Shown: piece after piece, positions 33,810 through 45,745 of the stretch | Numbering within the stretch: position 1 is the stretch's first letter | How the letters are laid out: each line of letters begins with the position of its first letter | DNA from: Phaeoceros laevis | Taxonomy: Eukaryota > Anthocerotophyta > Anthocerotopsida > Notothyladales | DNA: 64,000 bases | NCBI GenBank assembly: GCA_049999765.1 | Contig: JBNGIQ010009593.1 | Location: 132,690 to 196,689 of the forward strand | Direction: 5' to 3' | Program-made: the position numbers and the translations under genes | The notes under the pieces: generated by a model | The model's database searches: none | What the model saw: the letters and a program-made list of their open reading frames with translations, nothing else | What the model was told of the DNA's origin: nothing

Positions 33810-34570
33810 CTACGGAACTTTCCGCAGAATTGTGGCAAGGACGTAGCTGAAGGCAGAATCAACCGAAGCCAGGAAAATGATGAGGAGAACCACCACTACT
33901 ACAGTTAAGAGTGCCATCTTCACCTGCGAGGAAACAACTACGCAGCTGAAGCCCACTGCAGCCCAAGCTACACCGCAATATCCTACAGGTAAAAAACTCT
34001 TGCGAGCGGTTATTCCATCACAAGAACGCGTACCATGCTGTCGAAGGGAGTGAATTCGATGTACTTGAGCTGCCCCGGCTGTTCCCATAGGAACTCCAGA
34101 AGCTCTTTCACCGACCTGCACAGGTAAAAACAGTGATGAGGCTGTATCACAGGTGAGGAAGTCACAGCCATCCATGAGATGTAGAAAAGTTTGAAAACAA
34201 AGAAAGAAAACCTGTAGGTGGCTTTGAAAGCCCATATCCATGGAGGATCCACATCGTATTCGTGGTCTTCATTCGCCCCGCTCAGTGCCGGCCTTTCATT
34301 GTTGTAAGCCTTGCGAACTGGTGAGCTTTGACGCACATTCCAGCCAGAACCTCCGAGCAGCCTTCCGTTCCTAGTTCTCTGCTGGCAGCTCCAGAATGCC
34401 CTTCCCACCCGGGCACCGCTTCTTACACGACTTACATAAAACCTGGTAGTCGGCCTGTCGGAGCATGCAGCCAGAACACAAGAAGAAGACGCTGATGATG
34501 TTGATGAGGCGGCAGAAGCCACAACGAAGGAACAAACTCTCGGGGCTTCCATGCTGCAAGCCCCTGCCAT
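33810..34570 (-). CDS. SecE-like translocase subunit, plastid-targeted
   Basis: Small tail-type membrane subunit of a Sec protein translocase. Exons on the minus strand: 34570-34212, 34115-34031, 33923-33810; 185 residues. The N-terminal ~70 residues are Ser/Ala/Arg-rich with almost no acids, as in a plastid transit peptide. The SecE block follows: SVKELLEFLWEQPGQLKYIE, then FTPFDSMVKMALL (the place of the W-P-x-x-x-x-x-x-K-T signature), then one hydrophobic helix (TVVVVVLLIIFLASVDSAF). I chose the donor at 34030 over 34027 because it preserves the family spacing between the amphipathic helix and the membrane helix. Plants have two plastid SecE forms (thylakoid and inner-envelope Sec systems); I cannot say with confidence which this is, although the short C terminus ending ILRKVP looks more like the second. 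Confidence 0.68.
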
Positions 34571-34727
34571 GCTCGAACTTGTCGATAAAACCCTAAACCC
34601 TGCCCCGTTGCTTCAAGTAGCATGGCAACTATGCCACTGGCACCCTCTATCTAGGAGTTGAGTTTCGTATTTCTCCGGCAAAGCGTGGGTCTGACTTGCT
34701 GTCAGTTGGACGCTCGAAGTGTTGCGC
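34571..34727. promoter_or_regulatory. Shared divergent promoter region
   Basis: Only 157 bp separate the start codons of two divergently transcribed genes, both predicted to encode plastid proteins. Any promoter elements must be shared or overlapping. No TATA box is evident on either strand. Confidence 0.5.
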
Positions 34728-35608
34728 ATGGCGGCCTCCACTGCAGGCTGTCGCCGGCAGCTGCTGGGCAGCAGTACGAGGTGCTTGGCCAAGCAATTGG
34801 TGGATATGACAAGCTGGTGCCAAAGCTGACCCCCGGCTTGCTACCTGGAAGTCCCAAGACTGGTCTGTGCTTACAGCACGCTTGCTCCAGACGCAGCCAC
34901 ATCGTTACTCTTCCAGGAAAATCAAACTTTCTCCAGCAGTTGAGGCCAACTCCCAGATCTCACGGTTCTCTGCATGTCATCGCCTCCCGCGTACCGTCTT
35001 CAGCGCCAGCAATGCACAGGGTCTGGGTCAATCTGCAGCAAGTCTGCTAAAATTCAAAGCTGTGAGGTACATATCTTTCCAGGTGATGCCGCAGGCCAGG
35101 AGCCTCAACAGGTTTACAATTCTGATGACAACGGACGCAGTCAAGGTTAGGAGCCAGCGGGATGTGCACGCGTTTTCTCAAAATCTGTAGATAGACGCGT
35201 GCAGGATTCATGATGAATTCATGTCTGCTCATCCTGTCTTAATTTTAGGCCAAGGAGGTGGAGGCGCCCTCCGATGACGTGACGGAGACTGACGAGTCCA
35301 CCCGGCAGCCCAAGGATAGTGAAGGCACAGTGGCCCGTCTGGACGACAGAGAGCTAGTGGAATCAGGGTCGGCTAAAGCGCATGAACTGGAGGTGGAGGC
35401 GGAGAGGGAAAGCCAGAGAGCATGGGTGGGGGGAGCAGAGGCAGAGCCGTGGGTGAAGCTGGACGAGGTGGTGTTCTCCCCAGACCTCATGGAGAGCACC
35501 GACGAGGCTTTGTGGCGAGGTGAGAAGCTTTACGAGCTCCGACGGAGAGGATGGGAGGAACCAGAAGACATGGTTATCTCTGCCTTGCGCAGGGCTAAGC
35601 TTGTCTAA
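34728..35608 (+). CDS. Putative plastid protein of unknown function
   Basis: A three-exon model, 34728-34799, 34891-35145 and 35249-35608, keeps frame and gives 228 residues starting MAASTAGCRRQLLGSS. The first ~80 residues are rich in Ser, Arg and Ala and lack acids, like a transit peptide. The last 120 are very acidic (AKEVEAPSDDVTETDES), followed by a denser C-terminal block, EPWVKLDEVVFSPDLMES ... LYELRRRGWEEPEDMVI, which is probably the conserved part. I do not recognise the family. The last exon is the most secure; the first junction (donor GTGGAT) is the least. Divergent arrangement with the SecE-like gene suggests co-expression. Confidence 0.45.
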
Positions 35609-37225
35609 ACGTGCTCGAGCTTGCTGTCATGGTGGACGTGGCCGGCCCTGCTTGGGGGCGTTGCACATACCTGGTACGTGCCTTGCTCACGACTGTTGCT
35701 CAAGGGAAAAGGAAATCCCTCCACCAAAAGGCGTAAATTGGAGTTGCCAAGTGGAGCTGATAGAGTCCCCCTAGCTCGTTTCCCTCTAAAGTTGTGTGTC
35801 TGCACAAGGGATGTGCATGCCCTTCAGGAGTGCTCTGTTTGTCTACAGTTTGAACCGAAGAAATGAGACCTCATGTTTAGCTCCGCATCCTGCCTGAACG
35901 TGAAAAGATGGAGCAATATGGTGATCTACCTTAATAGTCACAGTTGTTAAAGCAGAGTTGTGAATATACATCTCGATCAAGAACATTTGAGGATGAACCA
36001 AAAAACGGCTACCGCTCCTCACCCACCAGGCTTTCTCTGTCCTTGTGTCCAGAGCTACAATACATGTTGAGCACTGGGCATCCGATCTCTCTGCCAACTT
36101 CCACAACTCATGCCTCTCTGATGGAAAGGATTGCTACCATCTGGCAGGCAAGGATGTAGGTAAAGTTGTGCTGATTACCACTTTGCAGCCTTTCAATACT
36201 TTCGAGGAAGTACTCTTGTAGAATCTGGTACAATATCCAGCACACGCCTATTTCATACATGTGCGTGCCCACAGGGTCCAGTAAAATTGAGCACTGAACA
36301 AAGGAACAAAGCTTGTAACTCACGGGGACTCGGGACCGGTCGCCGGTCCAAATACCTGACGGGGTGTTCAATTCCCATGTGGAGTTGGCTAAACACCATA
36401 ATCTTCCTACTACTACTACTACTCACTTTTCGCACATCTTTGAGGCTTAAAGGATCCTCATGTCTAGGATGACAGCCCTGCCCCAAAAAAGCACAATGAA
36501 TAGGATTCTCGAACAGCCACCCTCGGCATACATGCACACCCATTCATAACCCACGTACCCCAAGCGAACGGCCAAATATCCAGCCCTGAAAAAGGTCCAG
36601 CACTGCTGTACAGTGGAGATTGGGTGGACTCTGATGAGCAGAGTTGTAAGTGCAGCTGCTAGAGCCCCTGTAGCTCGCTGTCATCTTTGTGGCCTCTGAA
36701 AGGGATTTTCCATGCCAGCTTTAGCTGAGGACGCGGTACTTCTCCATGAAAAGGCAGAAGCACATGGTAATTTAATGACTCACTAGTTGTCAGGTGCTGG
36801 CACCTCTTTGTGACTGTCTACTATTGTGCCAATACTCTTCCAGACGGGCAAGTAGTAATCTGCCCTTGCCATATGCCACATGCATCAAAGGCTGAACTGC
36901 CTCCCTTCAAATTGAGTGTGTCCCTTACGTTTGATGTTGGCTGACCTGTGTGTGCCATGGTGGCCATGTCAAGAGGGTTGGAGCTTCTGGAATCGAACAT
37001 TTGGACTCCCTACCACAAAGTCAGTCAGAGACCATGATCAGTTTCAAGACTGGTGAATCATGAATGCCCTTGGACACAATGAACGTGTGGTCGCAGATTG
37101 TTGCCTTATAGGCTTGATGACCTGGGATGTGCAAATATTAACAAAGTGCCTATAATGGCACTTGCCCTGTGGCAGTGATTATTAGGTGGAGGAAAAAAGT
37201 TTATTTGGGTAATAAGAATCGTGGA
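35609..37225. other. Intergenic with a SINE-like insertion
   Basis: Downstream flank of the putative plastid gene. Contains the plus-strand dispersed repeat at 36333-36425. Otherwise only short frames without recognisable content. Confidence 0.5.
36333..36425 (+). repeat. Dispersed SINE-like repeat, copy 3
   Basis: Core 36361-36418 is nearly identical to the minus strand of 20632-20690. It is preceded by a perfect hairpin ggaccgg-tcg-ccggtcc (36333-36349), has the B-box-like gtgttcaattccc, and ends in a (tac)n tail. Near identity of copies 16 kb apart suggests recent activity. Confidence 0.6.
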
Positions 37226-37400
37226 GGTGTGAGGCTATCTCTTCGCGATTGGTGGAAGAGAGAACGCGCGTCGTGGAAAGTGCTTGGACACAGCTTCTTT
37301 GACACGCACCAACTCCTCTCTCTAGTCTTTTCAGGATCCGAAGCTATCTCTTTGCGATTGGTGGAAGAGAGAATGCGCGTGGTGGCAAGTGGGCAGGAGC
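37226..37400. repeat. Direct repeats related to the LRR gene upstream repeats
   Basis: One full and one partial copy of a ~110-bp unit containing gcgattggtggaagagaga, gtgcttggacacagcttctt and actcctctctctag. The same unit is arrayed at 38403-38816, directly before the LRR-Roc-COR gene. Confidence 0.8.
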
Positions 37401-37429
37401 TAAAAATCACTTGGGGAGAGGCCGGGGCC

Positions 37430-38390
37430 CGCCCTCTCCCCATGCCTCCTGCCATGTCCATCATCCTCGCCACCCTCTCTCCTCCTCACCTCCCTCTACC
37501 GTAGGCGTAATCCCTATCGCTCTACTCTCCACCGGTACCGGCGCGCGCCACCGGCAAACTCATGAACGTACCTGCGCGTTGGGCGAAACGCTGCAACTCG
37601 GCCGAAGCCAAAGCCATAGCCACAGGAGGGCGAGCTTCGTGGGCGCTGCAAGCAAGGAACCACACAAGATCCTCTCGAAGTCTTTGCCTCCTGCTTCCAG
37701 CCCCATGCCCGTAAAAGAACGGGAGGCCTGTTGATCATTGCAATGTGAAGATTCGAGGGTGTTACATTTCTGAAGCCCGCTCTGCCCAGGCCAATACCGG
37801 CTAGGGCTCAGGCTAGATTTCGCTGTTTTGATGCTGTTTTGGTCGCTGTTTCAAATGGTGTGCAAGCAGTTTCGAATCTGTCACATATATAGGCATCCCT
37901 TAGGTTGTGACTGAACATAGGCCTGTAGGCCACTTGGAATTCACAAACGTGTCAAGTTCAAGTGATCTGTAATCTTGATTCCGTGGCAACCATTTGAGAT
38001 CCGTCCCAGGAGCTGAGCAGCAGGGCTGCTGTGCATACAGCAAGTGTAGAGCTCGCGAAAAGAAAGGAAACGAAGTACACACATCAACAAAACACAAAAG
38101 AAAAACCACCCCGCACAAATAGCAGCCTCCACATATACCGACACTGGGACACAAGTAGACGCAAAAGAACCGAAACGACGCGAAACGAAACGAAACGAAA
38201 CGCGCGACGCGAAACTAAGGAAGGAGATGGCGAAACATGCGTTAGGTCGTCCGACGTCGATGGCAGAAAATAATGTTAATGAGTTTGCCGGTGCGCGCCG
38301 GTACCGGTGGAGAGTAGAGATAGGGCATACGCCTACGGTAGATGGTGGCGAGGATGATGGACATGGCAGGAGGCATGGGGAGAGGGCGGC
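37430..38390. repeat. Inverted repeat with ~700-bp spacer
   Basis: 37430-37568 reads, in reverse complement, almost the same as 38274-38390 (shared landmarks gagtttgccgg, ccggtaccggtggagagtag, ggatgatggacatggcagga, ggcatggggagagggcgg); the left arm has about 20 extra bases. The spacer carries a (cgaaa)n run at 38171-38215 and no coding frame of note. Arms are embedded among the direct repeats, suggesting duplication with inversion, possibly of a paralogous gene's promoter. Confidence 0.75.
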
Positions 38391-38402
38391 AAGTGTTTTT
38401 GA

Positions 38403-38816
38403 ACTCCTGCCTGGCAAGTGCTTGGACACGCTTCTTTGACAGGCACCGGCTCCTCTCTCTACGTCATTCAGGATACGGCTCCAGCTAGATATCTCGTTGC
38501 GTTGGTGGAAGACAGAATGCGCGTCGTGGCAAGTGCTTCCAAGGACACAGCTTCCTTGACAGGCACCGACTCCTCTCTCTAGACCTTTCAGGATCCGGAG
38601 CTAGATATCTCTTTGCGATTGGTGGAAGAGAGAATGCGCGTCGTGGGAAGTGCTTGGACACAGCTCTTCTTTGACAGGCACCGACTCCTCTCTCCAGACC
38701 TTTCAGGACCCGGAGCTAGATATCTCTTTGCGATTGGTGGAAGAGAGAACGCGCGTCGTGGAAAGTGCTTGGACACAGCGTCTTTGACAGGCACCGGTCG
38801 ACTCCTCTCTCTTTCG
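38403..38816. repeat. About 3.5 tandem ~115-bp units before LRR gene
   Basis: Units begin near 38464, 38589 and 38704, with a partial unit from 38403. Each contains caggatccggagctagatat, then gcgattggtggaagagagaa, tgcgcgtcgtggcaagtgctt and ctttgacaggcaccgactcc. The last unit ends about 20 bp before the ATG of the LRR-Roc-COR gene, so the array is its promoter or 5' UTR. Units differ by small indels and substitutions. Confidence 0.88.
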
Positions 38817-38835
38817 GCTACATAGAGCACTACAC

Positions 38836-41800
38836 ATGTCACATCCTGTGTTCGCCCGAATTGACGATTTCCACGCGACAGTCGGGTCCTCCGGACCCCC
38901 GAGTCGAGCACATCTGATTCTTGGAAGCATGGCTGCTCAGGGTACGAGTAGCGCTACTAGTGGCCCCGGGCCGTCGCCTCTTTCGGCAGAGGACATGGTT
39001 GCCCTTGCAACCACCCTCTTGCCCTCTCTTCTTCTTCTTCGACCTCCCTACATTCCCGTTAACTTACTGAGTGGCTTGATCTACAAGAGGGACATTGAGT
39101 GGTTGGCAGGTTGGGTGCGTGCAGCGCGTCCAGACCTGAAAGAGCTTGCGGATGCCTGCACCCACGGAGTCGCCTTGGCTCTCCTCTCCCTTTCTGCTGT
39201 CAAGGAATCCAACACGTTTTTAGGGGTTTTGGAGGAGGTTGGCGATGCGACATGTCTGAGCGAGGAGGCGGTGGCAGCATTCTACGCAACCCTCCACTCC
39301 AACTCCGTTTTGGTAGAGCTGACCATCGGAGGAGCTGCATTTGGCACGCCAGCGGCAGCTGCACATCTCGGCCGATGCCTCAACCACAACTCCACTCTCA
39401 GAGAACTGAGGATCATTGGGGTAGACGGTTTCGGCGGAGAGGCAGCGTGGACTGCCTTGTCGGAGGCGCTCACCTCCAACGCCACCATCCAAAAACTCGA
39501 AGTCGACGTCACGGGCGTGGGAATGAGTGGCCACATGAGCGCCAAATTTGCGGAAGCCTCCCACAAGTTGTCCGCCCTGCGGGTTTTCAGCTTGGATATT
39601 CGTGACGGAGAAAGAGCCACATTGGGGGATGTGGCAGGCTGGGGCCAGATGCTGGCGCATGAGCGTTGCCCTATCACAGAGATTGATTTCGCTTTTGGGT
39701 TGACTTCGCCAGGAGGTGGACTTGCGGCCGTGTGTGAGGCAATACGCAGCAACACCACTGTGAAAAAGCTCACGATTCGGGGTCCTCGTGAAGTACAGGT
39801 AATTGAAGACGCAGATGCGGAGGCCCTGGCGGCCATGCTGCGCACCAACCGTACACTGAAAACACTGGACATGAGTATGTGCGGCATTCAATGGAACGCC
39901 ATGGTGGTTGACCAGGGTTTGTCATGTAACAACAGTTTGGAGGAGCTTGCCATCAGCCTGGACCGCGATGGTCCATATCCACTCTTGACGTTGCTGCAGC
40001 AGTCACCCGCGGAAATTAGTCCTACTTCTACGGCTACAGCAACAAGTAGTAGCACTTGTCCAGCACAGCTTCAAAAGCTCAGGCTTGGGGATGATTTCAA
40101 TACACTGGTGCACAAGTACGTGCACAAGGAGATGTTGAGTGGATGGTGCAACTTCCCCACCCTAGCATATTTTCAAGGCCTCAGGTATATCCAATATAGC
40201 TTACAGTATCCTATACTGCACGGTAATAGAACAGCGCAGCACGTGCTTGGGGAGGAAATAGTGTTGCACATGCTTGGGGAGAAGTGTAGTGAATGGCCTG
40301 GCTTCCCCACCGCCACTGCCTTGCGGAACATGCTGGCCTCCAATCGCACTCTACTGCTCCTCGACCTGTCGTATGCTCCTTACTCCAAGGAGGAGTGGGC
40401 CGATACAATTCTCCCCGCACTCGTCAATAACCAAAGCCTTGAGCACCTTGATCTTAATTTCTGCAACGGAGTGGATGGTGAACGGGTTTATAATGTCCTC
40501 TTGCAGGTTTTGGAGTCGAACACTCGCATCCAGGACATTCACCTATTCAACACACCTTTGGAAAAGCAAGGTAGGGCTGCGGTTGTGAGGGAGAAAATAA
40601 GGGTGAACAAAGAGTATAGAGCAGCCTTCAAAGATGTGCCTACCATGCGCACTAACGCATGCCGCCTAGTGCTATGCGGCTTTCCTCACGCAGGGAAAAC
40701 TACACTTTTGGAAACTATGATGCGTCTCCACCGTTCGCACTACCAGCAAATCATGAAGAAGCTGGCAATTGGTAACTGGCCAAAGCTCTGCACAGGCGAT
40801 GATAAGGACCTTAGCAGGAGAACCAGGGGGATCGACATTCACCCATTGAAAATTGAGGATTTGACCGTGTGGATGTGGGACTTTGCTGGTCAAACAGAGT
40901 TCCATTCTTTGCTGGATTTTATCTTCCCCGACGGTAGTAGCGTTCATGCTGCCACCACCTTCGTGTTCATGTTCAATCCCATCTTCGAAGCCCGTAGCAA
41001 CTCAGGACAAGGGTCGAAGAGCGAGGACCAGTTTAAGACGGAGTTTTCCTACTGGCTGAAATTCATAGGTTCCAATGCCAAACCGCGACCTACTCGTGCC
41101 TCCAAGCCTTTGGTGCTGGTCGTTATCACACATAGGGACGAGTTGCCATCTGGGCAAGGGATTGCAGTATTGGACTACTTCAAGGAGTGGGTGCGCGACA
41201 TAGCTAGCAAGTTTGAGCACCTGGTCCCAGTGGATGCTAAGAACGTTTTTCTCGTGAATGCTACCGACAAGTATGACAAGGAGCTGAAAACGTTTGTCGA
41301 GCACACATTGAGTGAGCTCCGCAAAAGGATCAGTAATGTGGCCAATGTGCCAGCCATTTGTGATGCTGTGGGCAAAGCTTTAAGAGGAGGATCTTTGCGA
41401 CGACAGGACGAGCCCATCATCTCTTTGAAGGATTTTGAGAAGCTTTGCACGGAACTCATGTCATTGAGTTTTGTCAGCAACATGAGCTCTGACAACAAGC
41501 TGAAGTTGGTGGAAGCAATAGGCGCCTACCTGCATGATGCAGGGGAGGTGCTTTACTTTCCCAACTTGCACTTCATCGTGAGGAACCCTCGTTGGTTTGC
41601 TCATGGGATTCTTGGATATCTCGTTAACATCTCCTCCGACCATGACCCAAATGAGGATGAAGGCGGCTATGCTCCTTCAACTTTTTGTTGTGTCATGAAA
41701 TCAAAGATGCAGCAAATGAGACAGCAGCACACCATCCGAAATGGTCTTGTCAGTAAGGACTTCCTCTCCGGGTTGCTCGAGACAGCTCTTAAGATCGTCG

Positions 41801-43378
41801 GCCTCAACCTTCATGGAGTGGGCACGGATCAGCTCACGGATCAGCTCATCCAACTGATGGAAGAGTTGGATCTTTGTTACAAAACCGAGTATGACGGTAA
41901 GTATTTGCTACCAGCCCTCCTTGAGGATCTTGAGTGCAAAGCGGAAAAAGGGGAGCAGCAGAGGTCGTGGAAGCCGTTGACCACTTCGTCAGCAACACTC
42001 ATCTTTGTGAGCCGAAGACTTCAGTGCTCTGACCCTTCAACTTTTTTGACACCCGGTTTCTTCCCGCGCCTCCAAGTTAGTATCCCACTACTCTCCTTGC
42101 CTATTTGCAGCCATGAGTGGTGAATGCCCAATGGCATGCCCTAGTCCATGGTTTGTTCTGCAACTGAGTGTAACCTCAAGATGCATACATGTGTCCCTGC
42201 AGGTTGTGTTGCACAATGAGGCCCACAATGAGGCCCATAAGTGGGCCAAAGACAACAATCCAGAGAGGTGCATACTTCATAAGAATTTGTGCAGCCTCTA
42301 CTTCAACGGCATGGAGATCCTTGTGGAGTACAGCGGTTCCTCTGGCCACTCGGTTGACATAATGGTCCAATCCTGTCAATCCCGTGAGGTAACCGTGGAG
42401 TTCGTGGAGTCGCACATCATCACGCGCATCCGCCGACTGTGTGCATCCCCAAAAGGATGTCAGGGTGTGACTTTGGCGGAGGCCATCATTCGGCCTGGCT
42501 GTGTTGCGGCTAGTGGGATCACATTGTGTCGCTACAGGCAGTCCATTTTGGTGGACGAGCTCAAACAGCACATGGCCACTACCGAAAACTATATGCACAA
42601 TTGGGATACGGTCAAGGGAGAGGATGGCGGAGTCATCTTACATGCTGCTGTGCACGACCCGCTGGCTCTTCTCGACGGTGAAGTCCAGGAAGAAGAGCTC
42701 GAGGCTGGCCCAAGCTCTCAGGAAGCACCTGCACCAGACTTCAATGATATGCCCAAGTTCATCCGCTTGACCAGCCAGGATGTAGGCTTGCTGTATAACA
42801 TCGCTGAAACGATACCCAAGCCCTGGAGAGCGGAGCCTTTCCGCCTCCATCTGCAGTGCGAATGTCGAGAAGGGCATCACGACGTGAAGAACCAACCTGG
42901 CCGCACCTTCTACGTGGCAGACCAAAGTTATGTCATGATGCAGGGCGTAAGAGATCTGGCAGTCGAATTTGTGGCTATTGGACTGAAGGTTGGAGGTTTG
43001 TTCGTGCCAGGCCTGGGTGTGGCAGGAGATGTTGCCAGCCGCGCGGGGGGCCAGACTTCCAAGGGAATTCCTGTATTCCCCTTCGACATCGAAACGTTGA
43101 GCCAGCGGAAGACCACCAGCTGGCCCAGTAGCGGTCAAGTGCCACGGGAGACGCTTCGGAAGGAGGTGGAGAAGGATCTGCAGATCAGCACATGCGCAGA
43201 GGATAGCTGGTTGCGTGCTTTTCTCAACCCCGGTCCCGGTGCACAAGCTTTTGCAAAGGATTTCCGGCTCAAAAAGGTGCAATACACCACTCCTCCGCGG
43301 GCACGGGGTACGGCCTGGCTGTGCGATGAGCACTTTGCAAAAGCCCGGGCTCAGCGGTCTATCCGATGGCTTTCATGA
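38836..43378 (+). CDS. LRR-Roc-COR GTPase, TORNADO1-like
   Basis: Roco-family signalling protein; the plant member TORNADO1 acts in leaf and auxin-related patterning. Two exons, 38836-42075 and 42203-43378, give 1471 residues. Residues ~100-610 are leucine-rich repeats of the ribonuclease-inhibitor style (LHSNSVLVELTIGG, LRTNRTLKTLDMS). The Roc GTPase follows: P-loop GFPHAGKTTLL near 615, DFAGQTEF near 682 (G3), and a G4-like VVITHRDE near 765. Next comes the COR region (residues ~830-1080, with LCYKTEYDGKYLLPALL), and a C-terminal ~390-residue extension without a kinase domain. The ATG at 38929 is an alternative start. G4 is THRD and not NKxD, a common variation in the family. Such genes are multi-copy in several early-diverging land plants, so this may be a lineage-specific paralogue and not the TRN1 orthologue. 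Confidence 0.85.
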
Positions 43379-45745
43379 TCAGGTGCAAACCCTCAGAGGC
43401 CAGGCTGATCTTGCATGCATTTCAACTTGTCCACTAAAATTAGACAATGTAGAGACTTTGTACTGCAGGTGTGTTCTTGTGGGAACTGGCTGGACGCCTC
43501 GTCGAAGCTTTGGTGTGCACTTAGAAGGAGATGAAGTGATCCCATCCATACTACTGATCATGAGGCGGCCTCAGCAACATATGGCTCGAGGACCAATTTA
43601 GGGTCTGGAATGAGAAGCTTAAAGTGTTTAGTATCAACTGTGAAGCTGTTGGAGCATCTGGCCTTGGTATTGTTCAGTTTTTTCCGTATTTGATGGAAGT
43701 GGAGACTCACTGCTGTTCTGAGCCTTCTGTTCCGTCCTGCAAGTGTGGGAAAACTTCATCCAGGGGGCTTGATCAGGTTCAAATCTAACGCCCAGAACCC
43801 GGCCTGACCATGGAAGTCCAGGAAAACTGGACAATAAGTAGGCACTTGAGGTTGTTCCTGCGATTTGGCTGGCTGGGCGCCCTGTTAAAGCAATGGTGCA
43901 AAACTGCACCAAGTAGGAGACACTGTGCAGAGCGTGTGCAGAGTCTGACCTCAGGGTGACTTTTCGGATGATCAACCTTGCCGCCCCTTGTGCTATATGC
44001 GGCAAAAATATTAAGGATTTTGTGTTTGGTAAATGTTCCTAGGCCTTTGCTTTGCTGCCATTGGGGTGACCAGAACTATCTGATTGCCACCACCTAATGC
44101 TCTGAAGGTTTTTCTTGCAGACCTCGGAGTTTTAGTTGAAGACAAGATTACGCAGATTTGTGCATTACTAGTCCACCAATTGATGCAGTTGATTTTGATA
44201 TTATTTGTAACGTTGTTCAAATCTGGATATCAGGCTCACCTTGGAGGTCTGAAACCATATAAATTTGTAGCTGTTCTTGAAGCTCCTTCCAATGCAAGAG
44301 GGTTAGCGCTAGCTGCAAAGCTGCAGAAATTAGGCCCATGCTCACATCCTTTGGAAGCTAAATACTTAGAGTGGGGAATATGTCGTCGAGCCTCGTCCTC
44401 ACATTAATTTGCACGTCTTCAGAAGATTAGAACTTGATTTCAAGGTCGATAGCAAGGTTGTTCCTGGTGACCAAGAATAGGAAGCAACCTATTACAGAAG
44501 TGGGAGGGGGAGGCCACAGAAGATGCGTGATTTTTGCAGCCTCCCAGGAGGCTATACCTATCTCTTTGTGCAATATGGAAAAACAAAGTAGCTTGATTTC
44601 CTTGCGAGGGGGATGGGGGTGTCTGAATGGAGCACCTGTAGCGGTGTTGGCGCATGGGCATGCCCGGTCATGCCACGTCAACATGTGGCACATATGGGGC
44701 GCATGTCGAGTGGTGGGCCCAGCGCTTTGAGCACTAACCGGCTGCCGAGCCCGATGCCTCTCTGCCACAGTTTCAGCATGTCCCCTACTGTACTCCAACG
44801 TGGGGAATCGGGGTACTTCCGTCATCTCATATGTGTGGCTGATGCATAATGAATACAAACCGCGTGTTTGATCCCACAAGCGGATGGAATTGCCATATGG
44901 AATGGATGGCCTTCTCCGAATGCCTCCTCCTTTGAATTGGATCAATCGATCTAGATTCGGAGAACAATGAATTCCTGAGAAACTACCAGCCGGGCGCGGA
45001 TTGGAGACTCGGAAAGATGCAATTTAAGCAGCAGTTAATGGAGAAATGCAGGAAGCGGCGCAAATCTGTGCGGTTTGGATGTCGGTCGCTCCGTTGACAG
45101 CAACGCATAGCGATGGCCGGTGCCTATAGTGGAGCACATTCCGGTAGCCTTCCGACAGGCGACTTGATAACATAGTTTATTATTTCGAGCCCCACGCTGG
45201 CAAAGTCGCTGTCGACTTTTGCCAGAAGCCACATTGAACATTTGTAACTTCCGGCGACGCAAGTCGACGAAGACGAGACGTGTAACCAATTGGAAGGCGA
45301 CGGAGCGAACCAGAAGGGCCCTGCCACAGAAGACTGCTGCCGGCCGTGACGCAGGTCTACTGGGGAAAGGTGCTGACCAGTGTGGTCACCCCAAACCGCG
45401 GCTGGCTGGCTAGCTTGGTAACGGTTCTCACTGCATCTCGCAGCTTCACTTGAGGCATATTTCCCAATCCCCACAGCAGTATAAAGCGGCCGACGCCTGC
45501 CCTGCTATCAGCATCGACATCTCTTGCATCCGGCGCTCTCAATCCAGACCTGTCTCTGCTGAAATTCGACCATTCCAGCAGATTCAGACTCAGACATTCC
45601 TTCGCAAACCTGGCCAGCTGCAGCTGCAGCTGCTGCCCGATTCCCCTCTTCTGAAAGCGTTTCCGGTTGTGGGGCGATTCCGGCTTGGACTGACGATCCG
45701 GGAGCTATTGATCAACATCACTCTTTGAGCAGCGAATTCTCCGTC
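43379..45745. other. Intergenic before the germin-like gene
   Basis: 2.4 kb with no convincing gene. Frames at 44084-44407 (plus) and 44427-44945 (minus) look like chance. The last 300 bases are the germin promoter and 5' UTR, with a TATA box. Confidence 0.5.
45480..45485 (+). promoter_or_regulatory. TATA box of the germin-like gene
   Basis: TATAAA in cagTATAAAgcggcc, about 265 bp before the start codon, followed by a stop-containing leader. A 5' UTR of roughly 230 nt is implied. Confidence 0.5.

Noticed and set aside
44084-44945. Frames of 107 (plus) and 172 (minus) codons in the pre-germin intergenic region
   Set aside because: Neither has a domain, targeting signal or splice partner; the minus one runs through what looks like plain intergenic sequence.
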